Numbered from the stretch's first letter, positions 1 to 8,704 are shown. The stretch is 40,000 nt of DNA from Phaeobacter gallaeciensis (GCF_001678945.1 NZ_CP015124.1:1917501-1957500), one strand, 5' to 3'. Program-made: numbers and translations. Notes: a model not told the origin generated them from the letters alone.

Positions 1-753
1 GCCCGCCTCTGGCTTGGCGTACCAGTTTTCCGCGGCCGAGGCGAAAAGCGGCCAGCCTGTGGGATCATAGCCTTCGGGGGCAGGCAGGATCGCGGCAGAG
101 CGGCGCAGCGGTGCCACATTGACTGGCAGGGCTCCCGCCAGCGCCGCAACCTGCGACGCCCAGGCCCCGGCAGCATTGATCACAATGGGCGCAGTATATG
201 TGTCATCACCCGCCTGCACCCGCCAATCCTGACCTGCATGGGTCAATGCGCTGACCCGCGCCCCGGTCACGATCTGGCCGGCCCGCCGTTTCAACAGGCT
301 GGCATAGCCCGCCAGCATCCGGTCAACGTCGATATCCTGCGCATCCCATTCAATCAGCGCACCCGCAATCCGTTCGGGGCGCAAGATGGGAACCAATTCA
401 ACCGCTTGCTCTGGTGACAACCGCTCCAGCCCGACAGCGCCTGCCGCATAAGTCTCAAGCGCGGGCAGTTCGCTTTCGTCGGCCACCAGCATCTCGCCGC
501 GCGGCGACAAGAGTGAGCGATCCGAAATACCTTCCGGCGCTTCCAGCACCGGCGCCGAGGCCGCGTTGAGGGCACGCAGCGTGTCATTGCCGTAGTTGCG
601 GATGAAGATGGCCGCCGACCGGCCGGTGGCGTGATAGCCGGTCTGCGGCTCTGCCTCCAGAACCAGCACCGACATATCGCGGGCCAGTTCAGCAGCTGCC
701 GAAATCCCGGCGATCCCGCCGCCGATCACGATGACATCAAAGTTCGCGCTCAC
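1..753 (-). CDS. FAD-dependent oxidoreductase, DAO family (partial, C-terminus off window)
   Basis: Flavin-dependent amine or amino-acid oxidase/dehydrogenase of the D-amino-acid oxidase superfamily. The visible 251 residues start at a GTG. They begin with a Rossmann dinucleotide-binding motif (VIVIGGGIAG, about residues 6-15), followed by the E of LVLEAEP and the TGRSAAIF segment typical of glycine-oxidase-like enzymes. A second FAD-contacting stretch, IVINAAGAWA, lies near residue 205. The GTG overlaps the stop of the upstream deacetylase gene by four bases (GTGA), and an AGGAGG-like Shine-Dalgarno precedes it, so the start is well supported. It is the last visible gene of the polyamine-type operon and probably oxidises an amine or amino acid produced there. 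The substrate cannot be named. Confidence 0.85.
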   Translation of the reverse strand, partial: MSANFDVIVIGGGIAGISAAAELARDMSVLVLEAEPQTGYHATGRSAAIFIRNYGNDTLRALNAASAPVLEAPEGISDRSLLSPRGEMLVADESELPALETYAAGAVGLERLSPEQAVELVPILRPERIAGALIEWDAQDIDVDRMLAGYASLLKRRAGQIVTGARVSALTHAGQDWRVQAGDDTYTAPIVINAAGAWASQVAALAGALPVNVAPLRRSAAILPAPEGYDPTGWPLFASAAENWYAKPEAG

Positions 754-1775
754 GCTTCCTCCTGAAACCCGGTGAGGGTTCGTGTCAGGTTTTCGCCAAG
801 CGAGTCGGAGAGGTAGCCTCCCTCCTGCACAAAGAGAACCGGCAGGCCGGTGGCCGCAATCGCCGCGCCGATGCGGGCAAAGCCCTCTTTGGTCACCGCC
901 AGCCCCTCGAAGGGATCGTCAATCGAGGCATCCAGCCCCAGCGCCACGACCAGCACATCAGTGCCAAAGCTTTTCACACGCTGAAGGGCGGTGGCCAGGG
1001 TTTTCAGGTAATCCTCGTCCCCGGTGCCGCGCGACAGGGGCAGGTTTAGGTTATAACCCAGCCCCTGACCTTCACCGCGTTCCTGTGCATGGCCCCAGAA
1101 GAACGGGTAGAACCGCGCCGGATCCGCATGGATCGAGACAGTCAGCACATCGTCACGACGGTAGAAGATACCCTGGGTGCCGTTGCCGTGGTGCACGTCC
1201 ACATCCAAGATGGCCGGGCGCAGGCCAGCGGCGCGCAGCCGCTCTGCCGCGATGCCGGAATTGTTGAGAAAGCAAAAGCCCCCCGCCAGATCGCCAAAGG
1301 CATGGTGCCCCGGCGGGCGCGACAGCACATATGCCGAGCGTTCGCCGCCAAGGATCAGATCGGCGCCGGTGACAGCCGATTGTGCCGACCAATAGGCCGC
1401 CTCCCAGGTGCCTTCGGCAATCGGGCAGGCGGTATCGGCTTGGTGGAACCCAGCCTGTCCCACGGCGGATTTGGGATACCCGTCGGTCCGGGCTGCAGGG
1501 TGGATGTTGGGAATGACCTCTTCACCGGCTCCGGGAATACGCTGCCAGCGGGTATAGATGTTCTCCAGAAAGGTCAGGTACTCCGCCGAATGCAGCGCTG
1601 CAATCGGGCCAAGACCGGCATCCTGAGGCGCCTGAAAGCTGCACCCGGCTGCCACTGCGCCTGCATGCAGAACCTCGATCCGCTTCGGTTGTTCCGGATT
1701 GGGTAGAATGGCGCCGTTCGCCATGAAATGCTTTGGATCGTGGTTCCACTGGCGTTCGTCAAAAACCGCTTTCAT
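750..1775 (-). CDS. Histone-deacetylase-family protein, acetylpolyamine amidohydrolase-like
   Basis: Zinc amidohydrolase of 341 residues in the arginase/deacetylase fold, expected to remove acetyl or acyl groups from N-acetylated polyamines or similar small amines. The catalytic pieces are all visible: RPPGHHA at 153-159 (His157/His158), DVDVHHGNGTQ from 191 with zinc ligands Asp193 and His195, the third ligand Asp282 in GLDASIDDP, and the catalytic Tyr321 in QEGGY. I place the start at MKAVFDERQ because its ATG overlaps the GNAT stop (ATGA) and follows AGAGGAG. A longer in-frame start eight codons upstream looks wrong. Together with the Pot-type importer and aminotransferase this points to catabolism of an acylated polyamine. 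Confidence 0.88.
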   Translation of the reverse strand: MKAVFDERQWNHDPKHFMANGAILPNPEQPKRIEVLHAGAVAAGCSFQAPQDAGLGPIAALHSAEYLTFLENIYTRWQRIPGAGEEVIPNIHPAARTDGYPKSAVGQAGFHQADTACPIAEGTWEAAYWSAQSAVTGADLILGGERSAYVLSRPPGHHAFGDLAGGFCFLNNSGIAAERLRAAGLRPAILDVDVHHGNGTQGIFYRRDDVLTVSIHADPARFYPFFWGHAQERGEGQGLGYNLNLPLSRGTGDEDYLKTLATALQRVKSFGTDVLVVALGLDASIDDPFEGLAVTKEGFARIGAAIAATGLPVLFVQEGGYLSDSLGENLTRTLTGFQEEA

Positions 1776-2263
1776 GTCTCTCCTCTCAGGGCCGCGCATC
1801 CGGCCTCATCCAGTATCATTTCCGTCTGCGACACGGCGGGTTTGAACCCGAGCCTGTCGTAAAACCTGCGCGCATCCGGGCTGTCGTCATAGACGTTGAG
1901 CTTCAGAAACCGTGCATCCCATCTGCTCTGCGCCTCTTGCAGCACCGCTGCCAGCAGGCGCTGGCCCAGCCTTTGCCCGCGCACATCCGCCGCAACCCAA
2001 AGGTCGGCCACATAGACCCCGGCCGCCCCGCGCACGGTGGAAAACACCGGCGAGAACAGGCTGGCCCCGACCGTGCGCGCCGCCACAGGCGGGCCTGCCT
2101 CGGCCAGTAGCGCGCCAAAGGCGGGATCAGTACCGAACCCTGCGCGCATCAGATCAGCCTCCCCCGCAACGTGGCGATCGCCCAGATCCTGCGACAACTG
2201 CGTCAGCGCCCAATGCAACGCAGGCACATCCTGCGCCCCTGCCGGGCGAAACCGGATCTCCAT
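1772..2263 (-). CDS. GNAT family N-acetyltransferase
   Basis: Small cytoplasmic acetyl-CoA-dependent acyltransferase of 163 residues, the normal length of a single GNAT domain. The N-terminal strand (EIRFRPAGAQDVPAL) is typical. The acetyl-CoA pyrophosphate loop appears as DVRGQRLGQRLL around residues 97-108, followed by the conserved C-terminal YDDSPDARRFYDRLGF motif. Its start shares one base with the stop of the BKACE gene (TGATG) and its stop overlaps the deacetylase start by four bases, so it is translationally coupled to both. Pairing an acetyltransferase with an acetylpolyamine deacetylase suggests both act on the same amine. The actual acceptor is unknown. Confidence 0.88.
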   Translation of the reverse strand: MEIRFRPAGAQDVPALHWALTQLSQDLGDRHVAGEADLMRAGFGTDPAFGALLAEAGPPVAARTVGASLFSPVFSTVRGAAGVYVADLWVAADVRGQRLGQRLLAAVLQEAQSRWDARFLKLNVYDDSPDARRFYDRLGFKPAVSQTEMILDEAGCAALRGET

Positions 2264-3189
2264 CAGATCGCGGTCCGGTCCGCGCCCTTCAGGGCCAGCA
2301 TCTGGCGTGCTTCGTCGGGGCTGGCGACCTCGCGGCCCAGGTCCTCGACGATGCGGCGGATCTTGGTCACCTGCTCGGCATTGGTCTTGGCCAGCTGCCC
2401 ACGGGAAATCATCAGACTGTCTTCCAGCCCGACCCGCACGTGGCCGCCCATCGCCGCCCCCATGGTGATCAGCGGCATCTGGTGGCGACCCGCTGCCAGC
2501 ACCGAGAACATATAGCTATCGCCAAACAGCTTGTCGGCGATCAGTTTCATATGGGTGAGGTTCTCCGGATCCGGCCCGATACCGCCCAGAACACCGAATA
2601 CGAACTGAATGAACAGCGGCGCCTTCACGAGGCCCCGGTCCACGAAATGTTTCAGCATATAAAGATGGCTGACATCATAGCATTCGAACTCGAACCGAGC
2701 GCCGCGCTCTTGGCCGATCTCGGTCAGGATCCGCGCCATGTCGCGCGGTGTGTTCTTGAACACCAGATCATCCGAGTTTTCCAGGAACGGCTTTTCCCAG
2801 TCGTGTTTCCATTCGGTGATCCGCTCGGCCGCCGGGTAAAGCGCGAAGTTCATCGTGCCCATGTTGAGGCTGCACATCTCCGGCTCGGCCATCTTGGGGG
2901 CTGCCAGCCGGTCCTCCAGCGTCATCACGGCGCTGCCCCCGGTCGAGATATTCAGCACCGCGTCGCTGGCCTGCTTGATGCGGGGCAGAAACGCCTTGAA
3001 ATGTTCGCTGCTGGCCGAGGGCTGACCGGTTTCGGGATCGCGCGCGTGCAGGTGCAGAACAGCTGCGCCTGCCTCTGCCGCGCCCAGCGCGTGCTCGGTG
3101 ATCTCATCCGCCGTCACCGGCAGATAGGGCGACATCGACGGCGTATGAATCGAACCGGTGATGGCGCAGGTGATCAGAATCTTGGACAT
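2263..3189 (-). CDS. BKACE family (DUF849) beta-keto acid cleavage enzyme
   Basis: Zinc enzyme of 308 residues in the family of 3-keto-5-aminohexanoate cleavage enzyme. The family condenses a beta-keto acid with acetyl-CoA to give acetoacetate and a new acyl-CoA. The protein opens with ILITCAITGSIHTPSMSPYLP and carries the zinc-binding HLHARDPETG with His46 and His48, the positions known for family zinc ligands. The C-terminal GLEDSL segment is also family-typical. Substrate specificity in this family varies widely, so the keto acid cannot be named. It lies three bases downstream of an aminotransferase, which suggests that transamination of an amino acid or amine yields its keto substrate. 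Confidence 0.9.
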   Translation of the reverse strand: MSKILITCAITGSIHTPSMSPYLPVTADEITEHALGAAEAGAAVLHLHARDPETGQPSASSEHFKAFLPRIKQASDAVLNISTGGSAVMTLEDRLAAPKMAEPEMCSLNMGTMNFALYPAAERITEWKHDWEKPFLENSDDLVFKNTPRDMARILTEIGQERGARFEFECYDVSHLYMLKHFVDRGLVKAPLFIQFVFGVLGGIGPDPENLTHMKLIADKLFGDSYMFSVLAAGRHQMPLITMGAAMGGHVRVGLEDSLMISRGQLAKTNAEQVTKIRRIVEDLGREVASPDEARQMLALKGADRTAI

Positions 3190-3192
3190 GTC

Positions 3193-4530
3193 TCAGCCGA
3201 CTTTCAGTGCGGGGTGTATTTCATCGGTGAACTGGACCAGCGAGGCATCAAGGCCTTCGATGATCTCATCCAGATGGGTGTCATTCACGATCAGCGGCGG
3301 ACAGACGAGGATATGATCGCCCTCCACCCCATCGCGGGTGCGGCGGGAATAAACGATCAGCCCCTTATCATAGGCAATATCGACGAACCGCTGATAGGCG
3401 TTCAACCCCTTGGGCAGCGGCGCCTTGGTGTCGCGGTCCGACATGAATTCAAAGGCGGTGAGCAGCCCTTTGCCGCGCACATCGCCGATGATTTCGTGCT
3501 TCTGCATCAGCCCGTGCAGGCGTGCGATCAGCTTGTCGCCCATCTCGGTGGCGTTCCGGCACAGGTCCTGTGCCTCGATCTCATCCACCACGGCCAGACC
3601 AGCAGCGCAGGCCAGCGGATTGCCGGCATAGGTAAACCCATGGGCAAAGCCGCCCGCATCCAGCACCGGGTCGACCAGACGTTCATCGGCGATCATCGCG
3701 CCCAGCGGCACATAGCCCGAGCCGATGCCCTTGGACATCACCACGATATCGGGCTGTGCATTCCAGTGCTCACAGCCAAGGAAGGTCCCCGTGCGCCCGG
3801 CGCCGGTCATGACTTCATCCATGATCAGCAGCACGCCATAGCGATCACAGATCTCGCGGATCCGCTCCATATATCCGAGCGGCGGCACCAGCGCGCCCGT
3901 GGAGGCGCCCCCGACCGGTTCCAGAATAAAGGCAAGAACGCTGTCCGCTCCTTCGGCGAGGATCTTCGCCTCCAGCATGTCGGCGTAATGCAGACCGGTT
4001 TCCCTGTCGTTCGGGTCGAGACCATCCAGATAGGCGCGCGGCGCGGGCACCTTTGGCATTTCGCGCATCATCGGCGCAAAAGGCTGCGACAGGGTGGTAT
4101 AGCCGGTGACGGCCAGCGCCCCCAGGGTGCAACCATGATAGGACGGGCTGCGCGAGATCACCTTCCAGCGGCTGTCCTGCCCGGTGGCCAGAGCGTATTG
4201 GCGGGCCATCTTCATCCCGCTTTCCACCGCTTCCGAGCCGCCAGACACGAAGAACACCTTATTCAGACCCTTGGGCATGCGCCCGGCCAGACGTGCAGCC
4301 AGTTGTTCAGAGGCTTCGGTTTCGAAATGCAACCGATAGCCGAAGGTGGATTTCTCCATCTGCCGCTGCATCGCGGCCAGCACGTTTTCATTGGAATGCC
4401 CGATGTTGCAGACCATCGCCCCGGATGAGCCATCCAGATAGCGCCTGCCATCCTTGTCCCACATATAGACCCCACGGGCCTGTTCCAGCACCGGTTTGCG
4501 GCCTCGGCCCTGATAGAAAAGATTGCTCAT
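3193..4530 (-). CDS. Class III (omega) aminotransferase, PLP-dependent
   Basis: PLP-dependent transaminase of 445 residues, fold type I, subgroup with beta-alanine/omega-amino acid:pyruvate and polyamine aminotransferases. Visible family features: YLDGSSGAMVCNIGHSN near the N-terminus, the phosphate-binding SGGSEAVE around 96-103, the cofactor Asp in LLIMDEVMTGAGRTG, and the Schiff-base lysine in VVMSKGIGSGYVPLGAM at about residue 275. The ATG at 4530 follows an AGGA. It sits between the ATPase gene and the BKACE gene, so it probably converts the imported amine or omega-amino acid to the aldehyde or keto acid that BKACE then uses. Donor and acceptor are inferred only from context. Confidence 0.9.
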   Translation of the reverse strand: MSNLFYQGRGRKPVLEQARGVYMWDKDGRRYLDGSSGAMVCNIGHSNENVLAAMQRQMEKSTFGYRLHFETEASEQLAARLAGRMPKGLNKVFFVSGGSEAVESGMKMARQYALATGQDSRWKVISRSPSYHGCTLGALAVTGYTTLSQPFAPMMREMPKVPAPRAYLDGLDPNDRETGLHYADMLEAKILAEGADSVLAFILEPVGGASTGALVPPLGYMERIREICDRYGVLLIMDEVMTGAGRTGTFLGCEHWNAQPDIVVMSKGIGSGYVPLGAMIADERLVDPVLDAGGFAHGFTYAGNPLACAAGLAVVDEIEAQDLCRNATEMGDKLIARLHGLMQKHEIIGDVRGKGLLTAFEFMSDRDTKAPLPKGLNAYQRFVDIAYDKGLIVYSRRTRDGVEGDHILVCPPLIVNDTHLDEIIEGLDASLVQFTDEIHPALKVG

Positions 4531-4569
4531 GCTGTGATCCTGCTCGCGAACGTGTCTTGCGTAAAACCG

Positions 4570-5649
4570 TCAGGCGCCAGCCAGCGCCGCGCAATCCTGC
4601 GGGCGGAATGCGGCGATGACAGATTGCCCTTCGGCAAAGGGGCGGCCGTCGATCATGTTGATCGCCTGTAGCTGGGTGTCCCCAACGCGCAGGAAATACC
4701 GGACGGTCTGCCCCTGATAATCAACGGTCTCGACCACGGCCTCGGCGGTGACGAGACCAGAGGTATCGCTGCCCGGCGCCATCAGCACCAGCTTCTCTGC
4801 GCGCAGGACCAGCTTTGCTGCGGCGCCTTCGCTGGCGGCGGCAGCCTTGTCCGCGGGCACGGGAACCTTGCCGAACAGCGGCACGTCCAGCAGCGCGGCC
4901 TTGGCGTCGCGGGACACACAGGTGCCAGCCAGAATGTTGGAGGCGCCAAGGAAATTGGCGACGAATTCGCTGGCGGGGGTATTATAGACTTCTTCGGGGG
5001 TGCCGACCTGCTCGATGCGACCGGCGCTCATCACCACGATCTTGTCCGACATGGCCAGCGCTTCGGACTGGTCATGGGTCACAAAGACGGTGGTGACACC
5101 GATCTGGGCCTGAATGCGCTTCAGCTCGACCCGCATGTCTTCGCGCAGGTTGGCATCCAACGCCGACAGGGGTTCATCCAGCAGCAGCACTTCGGGTTCG
5201 ATGACGATGGCACGGGCCAGCGCGATCCGCTGCTGCTGCCCGCCCGACAGTTCCTTGGGATAGCGGCTGCCCACGTCCGGCAGCTGCACCAGATCCAGCG
5301 CCTCCTGCACCCGGCGGGCCACATCGGATTTGGGGACATCACGATATTTCAGGCCAAAGGCGATGTTTTCGGCCACGGTCTTGTGCGGGAACAGGGCGTA
5401 GTTCTGGAACACGATCCCCAGGTTGCGCTTGTGTATCGGTACATCGTTGACGCGCTTGCCACCGATCAGGATTTCGCCCTCGCTCGGATCCAGCAGGCCC
5501 GCGATCATCCGCAGGTTCGTGGTCTTGCCGCAGCCCGACGGCCCCAGCAGCGTCACAAAAGCGCCTTCGGGGATTTCAAGATTGGCCTGATGCACGGCCG
5601 TGAAGGTGCCAAAACGTTTGACGATGTTGTTCAGGGTGACGGAACTCAC
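4570..5649 (-). CDS. ABC transporter ATP-binding protein, PotA-like
   Basis: Cytoplasmic ATPase of a polyamine/opine-type importer, about 359 residues. Walker A is GPSGCGKT, the Q-loop lies in VFQNYALFPH, the signature is LSGGQQQRIALARA and Walker B runs into VLLLDEPLSALD, then the switch His in TVFVTHDQ. The C-terminal third (from about 240) has the TOBE-type extension seen in PotA and FbpC. I choose the GTG at 5649 because GGAGAG lies eight bases upstream. An in-frame TTG nine codons earlier would place that Shine-Dalgarno inside the gene. It follows the binding-protein gene by 65 bases that include a hairpin. Confidence 0.9.
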   Translation of the reverse strand: MSSVTLNNIVKRFGTFTAVHQANLEIPEGAFVTLLGPSGCGKTTNLRMIAGLLDPSEGEILIGGKRVNDVPIHKRNLGIVFQNYALFPHKTVAENIAFGLKYRDVPKSDVARRVQEALDLVQLPDVGSRYPKELSGGQQQRIALARAIVIEPEVLLLDEPLSALDANLREDMRVELKRIQAQIGVTTVFVTHDQSEALAMSDKIVVMSAGRIEQVGTPEEVYNTPASEFVANFLGASNILAGTCVSRDAKAALLDVPLFGKVPVPADKAAAASEGAAAKLVLRAEKLVLMAPGSDTSGLVTAEAVVETVDYQGQTVRYFLRVGDTQLQAINMIDGRPFAEGQSVIAAFRPQDCAALAGA

Positions 5650-5682
5650 GGGGTGCTCTCCGGATGGAAGGTTCAAAGGTGC

Positions 5683-5705
5683 CCCCTCCCCGTTCGGGGA
5701 GAGGG
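5683..5705 (-). other. GC-rich hairpin between binding-protein and ATPase genes
   Basis: An inverted repeat with a TTCG-centred loop (CTCCCCG / CGGGGAG, extendable with one bulged A) lies in the 65-base gap between the two genes. There is no T-run on the transcribed strand, so it is not a classical terminator. Such hairpins often protect the 3' end of the abundant binding-protein message. That role here is inferred. Confidence 0.5.
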
Positions 5706-5714
5706 CGGGAGGGA

Positions 5715-6869
5715 TCAGTAGCCCTTCTGGACGCGACCGAAGGTTTTCGACCAGTCGGCTTCGTGACCGTTCCAGAAGTCCGGATCGGCAAAGGTCAGAC
5801 CATCCAGCGTGCCGGTAGGGTCAAAGGCCGGCAGGGTCGGGATCTTGTCGCCAAGATCGACCTTGGTTGGATCCAGCGCGGTCGGGTAGTTCTGGCCTTC
5901 GGCCACCGCGATCGAGGTTTCCGGCGCCAGCATGAAGTTCAGCAGTTCTTCGCAGGCTTCCATCGGCGAGCCTTTCATCACGAAGAGGCATTCCTGCCAG
6001 CCGAATCCGTTGGGCGGATCCATGTAACCGATGTCATGGCCCTGCTCCTGCAGCGCAAAGATGCGGCCGGACCAGGCTTCGGTGACGTAGATCTCTTCTT
6101 CGGCCAGAAGGCTCATCAGTTCGGCGCCCGAACCCCAGTATTTCAGGCTGAGGTCGCGGTGGGTGCGGACCGCATCCCATGCTGCCTCTTCATCCGAAAT
6201 CTCGTTCGGGTTCTGGCCGGTCTGCAGCGCCGCGTACCACATGCGGGTGCGCCAGTCGCTCCAGCCTGCGATCTTGCCCTTGTAGGCTTCCTCGATCAGG
6301 ATCTTGGCGCCTTTTTCCTTCATCTCGTCGTCCGAGATATGCTTGCGGTTATAGGCCAGACCGGTGGTGCCGTAGTCATAGGGAACGCAGGACAGTTTGC
6401 CGCCCGACACGCCGCGGAACACATCGACCAGTTTCGGGATCACGTATTCGAGGTTGGGGATGTTGGCCTCATTGAGTTCCGAGCTGAGGCCCAGCGCGTG
6501 ATAGCGTGCGTAGTCGAAGACGCCCGACAGGTGCGCGATGTTATATTCGCCCGGCTGGCTGGCCTTGACGCGCGACAGATATTCGTCGCCACCGCCGAAT
6601 GTGCCGTCAACAACCTTGATACCGGTCTTGCCGGTATAGGGATCAAAGGCGTGCTTGCGGAAGGCTTCGCTGACAACGCCGCCCCAGCCGTCGAACCGGA
6701 CCTGCTCGGTGGTCGCCGCATGCGCGTATTTGGCAAAGGGCGTAGACACGCCATAGGCCAGACCCGCCGCGCCGATCAGCCCCAGAAAGCTGCGGCGATC
6801 CAGATCACCGTTCATATAGCGCTCGCGGGCGCGCTCATACCGGGTGGTATTGTCCATTTTCTTGGTCAT
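5715..6869 (-). CDS. Extracellular solute-binding protein, PotD-like, Tat-type signal
   Basis: Periplasmic binding protein of 384 residues for the adjacent importer. The N-terminus carries RRSFLG at residues 25-30, a hydrophobic stretch, and AHA near residue 51 as a likely cleavage site: the pattern of Tat substrates in the polyamine-type SBP family. The mature part shows SRVKASQPGEYNIAHLSG and a C-terminal region FMLAPETSIAVAEGQNYPTA typical of this family. The ATG at 6869 has GGAG seven bases upstream. A much longer open frame continues upstream across the permease gene, but it is only an overlapping frame. Gene order is unusual in that the SBP lies between the permeases and the ATPase. Confidence 0.9.
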   Translation of the reverse strand: MTKKMDNTTRYERARERYMNGDLDRRSFLGLIGAAGLAYGVSTPFAKYAHAATTEQVRFDGWGGVVSEAFRKHAFDPYTGKTGIKVVDGTFGGGDEYLSRVKASQPGEYNIAHLSGVFDYARYHALGLSSELNEANIPNLEYVIPKLVDVFRGVSGGKLSCVPYDYGTTGLAYNRKHISDDEMKEKGAKILIEEAYKGKIAGWSDWRTRMWYAALQTGQNPNEISDEEAAWDAVRTHRDLSLKYWGSGAELMSLLAEEEIYVTEAWSGRIFALQEQGHDIGYMDPPNGFGWQECLFVMKGSPMEACEELLNFMLAPETSIAVAEGQNYPTALDPTKVDLGDKIPTLPAFDPTGTLDGLTFADPDFWNGHEADWSKTFGRVQKGY

Positions 6870-6925
6870 TTCAGTCTCCATGTTGGTCTGTATTTTGTTG
6901 GTCTTATTTGGGGAGGGCGCGGTTC

Positions 6926-7729
6926 TTACGTGCCGCTTTTGCGGGCCATGGCCCGGGCGATGGCTGCACCGAGGAGCGGCAGGCCAACGGTCATCACGAT
7001 CATCACGGTGCCCAGCGCGTTGATCTCCGGGCTGATCGAGTTTCTCAGCATGGCGAAGATCTGCGTCGGCACGGTTTCCACGCCGCCGGGCTTCCAGAAC
7101 AGAGTGCCGGTGATGTCGTCGAAACTGATGGTAAAGGCGAAGAGCCCCCCGGCCAGAACGGCAGGCAGCATCAGGGGCAGCGTGACCTGAAAGAAGGTCT
7201 GCACTGGCGAGGCGCCAAGGCTCATCGCGGCCTCTTCGACGTCGCGCTTGATCGACACAAGCCGCGCCTGCACCACGAGGATCACAAAGGGCAGCGTGAA
7301 GATCACGTGACCTGCCAGCAGGAGGCCAAAGCTCTTGTTGATGCCAAGGAAGTTCAGGAACAGCAGCAGCGCCACCGCCAGCACCACCTCGGGCACCAGG
7401 ATCGGCGCGATCAGAAGGGTCGAGATCGCATTGGCCCCCGGCACCCGGTAGCGCACCAGTGCAAGACTGGCCAGAACGCCGAGCGTTGTCGAAATCAGTG
7501 CGGTCAGCAGACCGAGGATGATCGAGGTACGAAAGGCGCGCAGGATCGCATCGTTCCCTGCCAGTTCCACGAACCAACGGAAGGAAAATCCGGTCATCGG
7601 GAAATTGCCAAACTGGCTAGCGTTAAAGCTGAGCAGCACAACCACGGCCACTGGCAGGAACATGAAGATATAGACGAGGACAGCCCAGCCCCGGATCAGG
7701 CTCCAGCCCATGTTGAAACGACCTTCCAT
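6926..7729 (-). CDS. ABC transporter permease, PotC-like
   Basis: Inner-membrane permease of 267 residues with about six hydrophobic segments. The first is VLVYIFMFLPVAVVVLLSF. The EAA loop that docks on the ATPase is clear: EEAAMSLGASPVQTFFQVTL, about residue 165 onward. The segment SFDDITGTLFWKPGGVETVP is characteristic of PotC/PotI-type permeases. Its ATG shares one base with the stop of the preceding permease (TGATG), so the two subunits are translationally coupled. Substrate is inferred to be a polyamine or related cationic compound. Confidence 0.92.
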   Translation of the reverse strand: MEGRFNMGWSLIRGWAVLVYIFMFLPVAVVVLLSFNASQFGNFPMTGFSFRWFVELAGNDAILRAFRTSIILGLLTALISTTLGVLASLALVRYRVPGANAISTLLIAPILVPEVVLAVALLLFLNFLGINKSFGLLLAGHVIFTLPFVILVVQARLVSIKRDVEEAAMSLGASPVQTFFQVTLPLMLPAVLAGGLFAFTISFDDITGTLFWKPGGVETVPTQIFAMLRNSISPEINALGTVMIVMTVGLPLLGAAIARAMARKSGT

Positions 7730-8595
7730 CAGCCCAGCCCCTTCATCAGCTGGGCCATGCCCAGGTAGCGGTTATAGATCATCACCAGCGCCCCAAGCAC
7801 CGCCAGAAGCATCAGCGACAGGGCCGAGCCAAGAGGCCAGTTCAGCTGGGTAATGATGGCTTCGAACACGAGGTTGGCGAACATGGCATCGCGCGGCCCG
7901 CCCAGAACCAGCGGGGTGATATATGTGCCCGCGCCCAGCACGAAGCAAAGCAGACCACCGGCGGCCAAACCCGGCAGCGATAGCGGCAGGGTGACTTGCA
8001 GGAACGCCTGCCAGCGGGTCGCGCCCAGAGAATTGGCGGCGTTTTCAAGATTGGTATCGATGCCGTCGAGGCTAACGAAGATATTGAGAATCATGAAGGG
8101 CAGCAGGAAGTGCACCAGACCCAGAATGACCGTCACCTCGTTATAGAGCATCTGAATCGGCTCATCGATGATGCCCAGCGCCAGCAGCGCCGAGTTGAAG
8201 GCGCCAGATACACCCAGAATGTTGATCCAGCTCATCGTGCGGATGATGTAGCTGATCCAGAAGGGCAGCATCAAAAGCAGCAAGAGCACCGCCTTATTGC
8301 CCTGCGAACGGGCAATGAAATAGGCCGAAGGGTACCCCATCAGGGCGCAGGCCACGGTGGTGATCGCCGCAATGCGCAGGGTACTGATCAGAATATCCCG
8401 GTAGAAAGGATCGCTCAGCGCCTCTTGCCAGTTATCAAGGTAGAAACCCGCCACATCGGCGCCGGTGGCGGTGCGCAGCCAGAAACTGTAGACCAGAATA
8501 AACAGCAGCGGGACGAACAGTAACAGCGTCACCGCAGACAGGGCGGGGAACAGCAGAATCCAAGGCTGACGCGCCTCTCGTTTTTCGACGGACAT
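7729..8595 (-). CDS. ABC transporter permease, PotB-like (first gene of operon)
   Basis: Inner-membrane permease of 288 residues, first gene of the leftward operon. It has a long N-terminal hydrophobic segment (ILLFPALSAVTLLLFVPLLF), further membrane segments, MLPFWISYIIRTMSW typical of PotB-type subunits, and an EAA loop ENAANSLGATRWQAFLQVTL near residue 180. An AGGGAAAG-like Shine-Dalgarno precedes the ATG at 8595. The 98-base gap to the divergent LysR gene must hold the operon promoter. Confidence 0.92.
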   Translation of the reverse strand: MSVEKREARQPWILLFPALSAVTLLLFVPLLFILVYSFWLRTATGADVAGFYLDNWQEALSDPFYRDILISTLRIAAITTVACALMGYPSAYFIARSQGNKAVLLLLLMLPFWISYIIRTMSWINILGVSGAFNSALLALGIIDEPIQMLYNEVTVILGLVHFLLPFMILNIFVSLDGIDTNLENAANSLGATRWQAFLQVTLPLSLPGLAAGGLLCFVLGAGTYITPLVLGGPRDAMFANLVFEAIITQLNWPLGSALSLMLLAVLGALVMIYNRYLGMAQLMKGLG

Positions 8596-8650
8596 GGTCT
8601 TTCCCTGTTAACGCCCACTTAATCCGGGCTTGACGGAAGCATGCAAAACC

Positions 8651-8704
8651 TGATCACCATAGATCAAATAGATAATCAAAATTGTGAATATAGATGGAAT
8701 CTAT
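8651..8704. promoter_or_regulatory. Candidate LysR operator region in divergent promoter
   Basis: The divergent gap holds TGATC-N6-GATCA (8651-8666, a LysR-type dyad), three copies of ATAGAT at 8659, 8668 and 8690, and an inverted ATCTAT at 8699. The last pair forms ATAGAT-GGA-ATCTAT across the regulator's own first codons. A TTGACG at 8630 could be a -35 element for the regulator. LysR regulators usually bind such dyads between themselves and the target operon. Binding is inferred. Confidence 0.45.

Noticed and set aside
1912-4428. A very long plus-strand open frame (over 800 codons) opposite the GNAT, BKACE and aminotransferase genes
   Set aside because: It is antisense to three genes with clear active-site motifs. 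Its translation is rich in His, Arg and Gly without any domain, as expected of high-GC shadow frames.
6870-7577. N-terminal extension of the Pot-type binding protein over 236 codons
   Set aside because: It overlaps the permease gene in another frame and would bury the Tat signal. The ATG at 6869 has a good Shine-Dalgarno.
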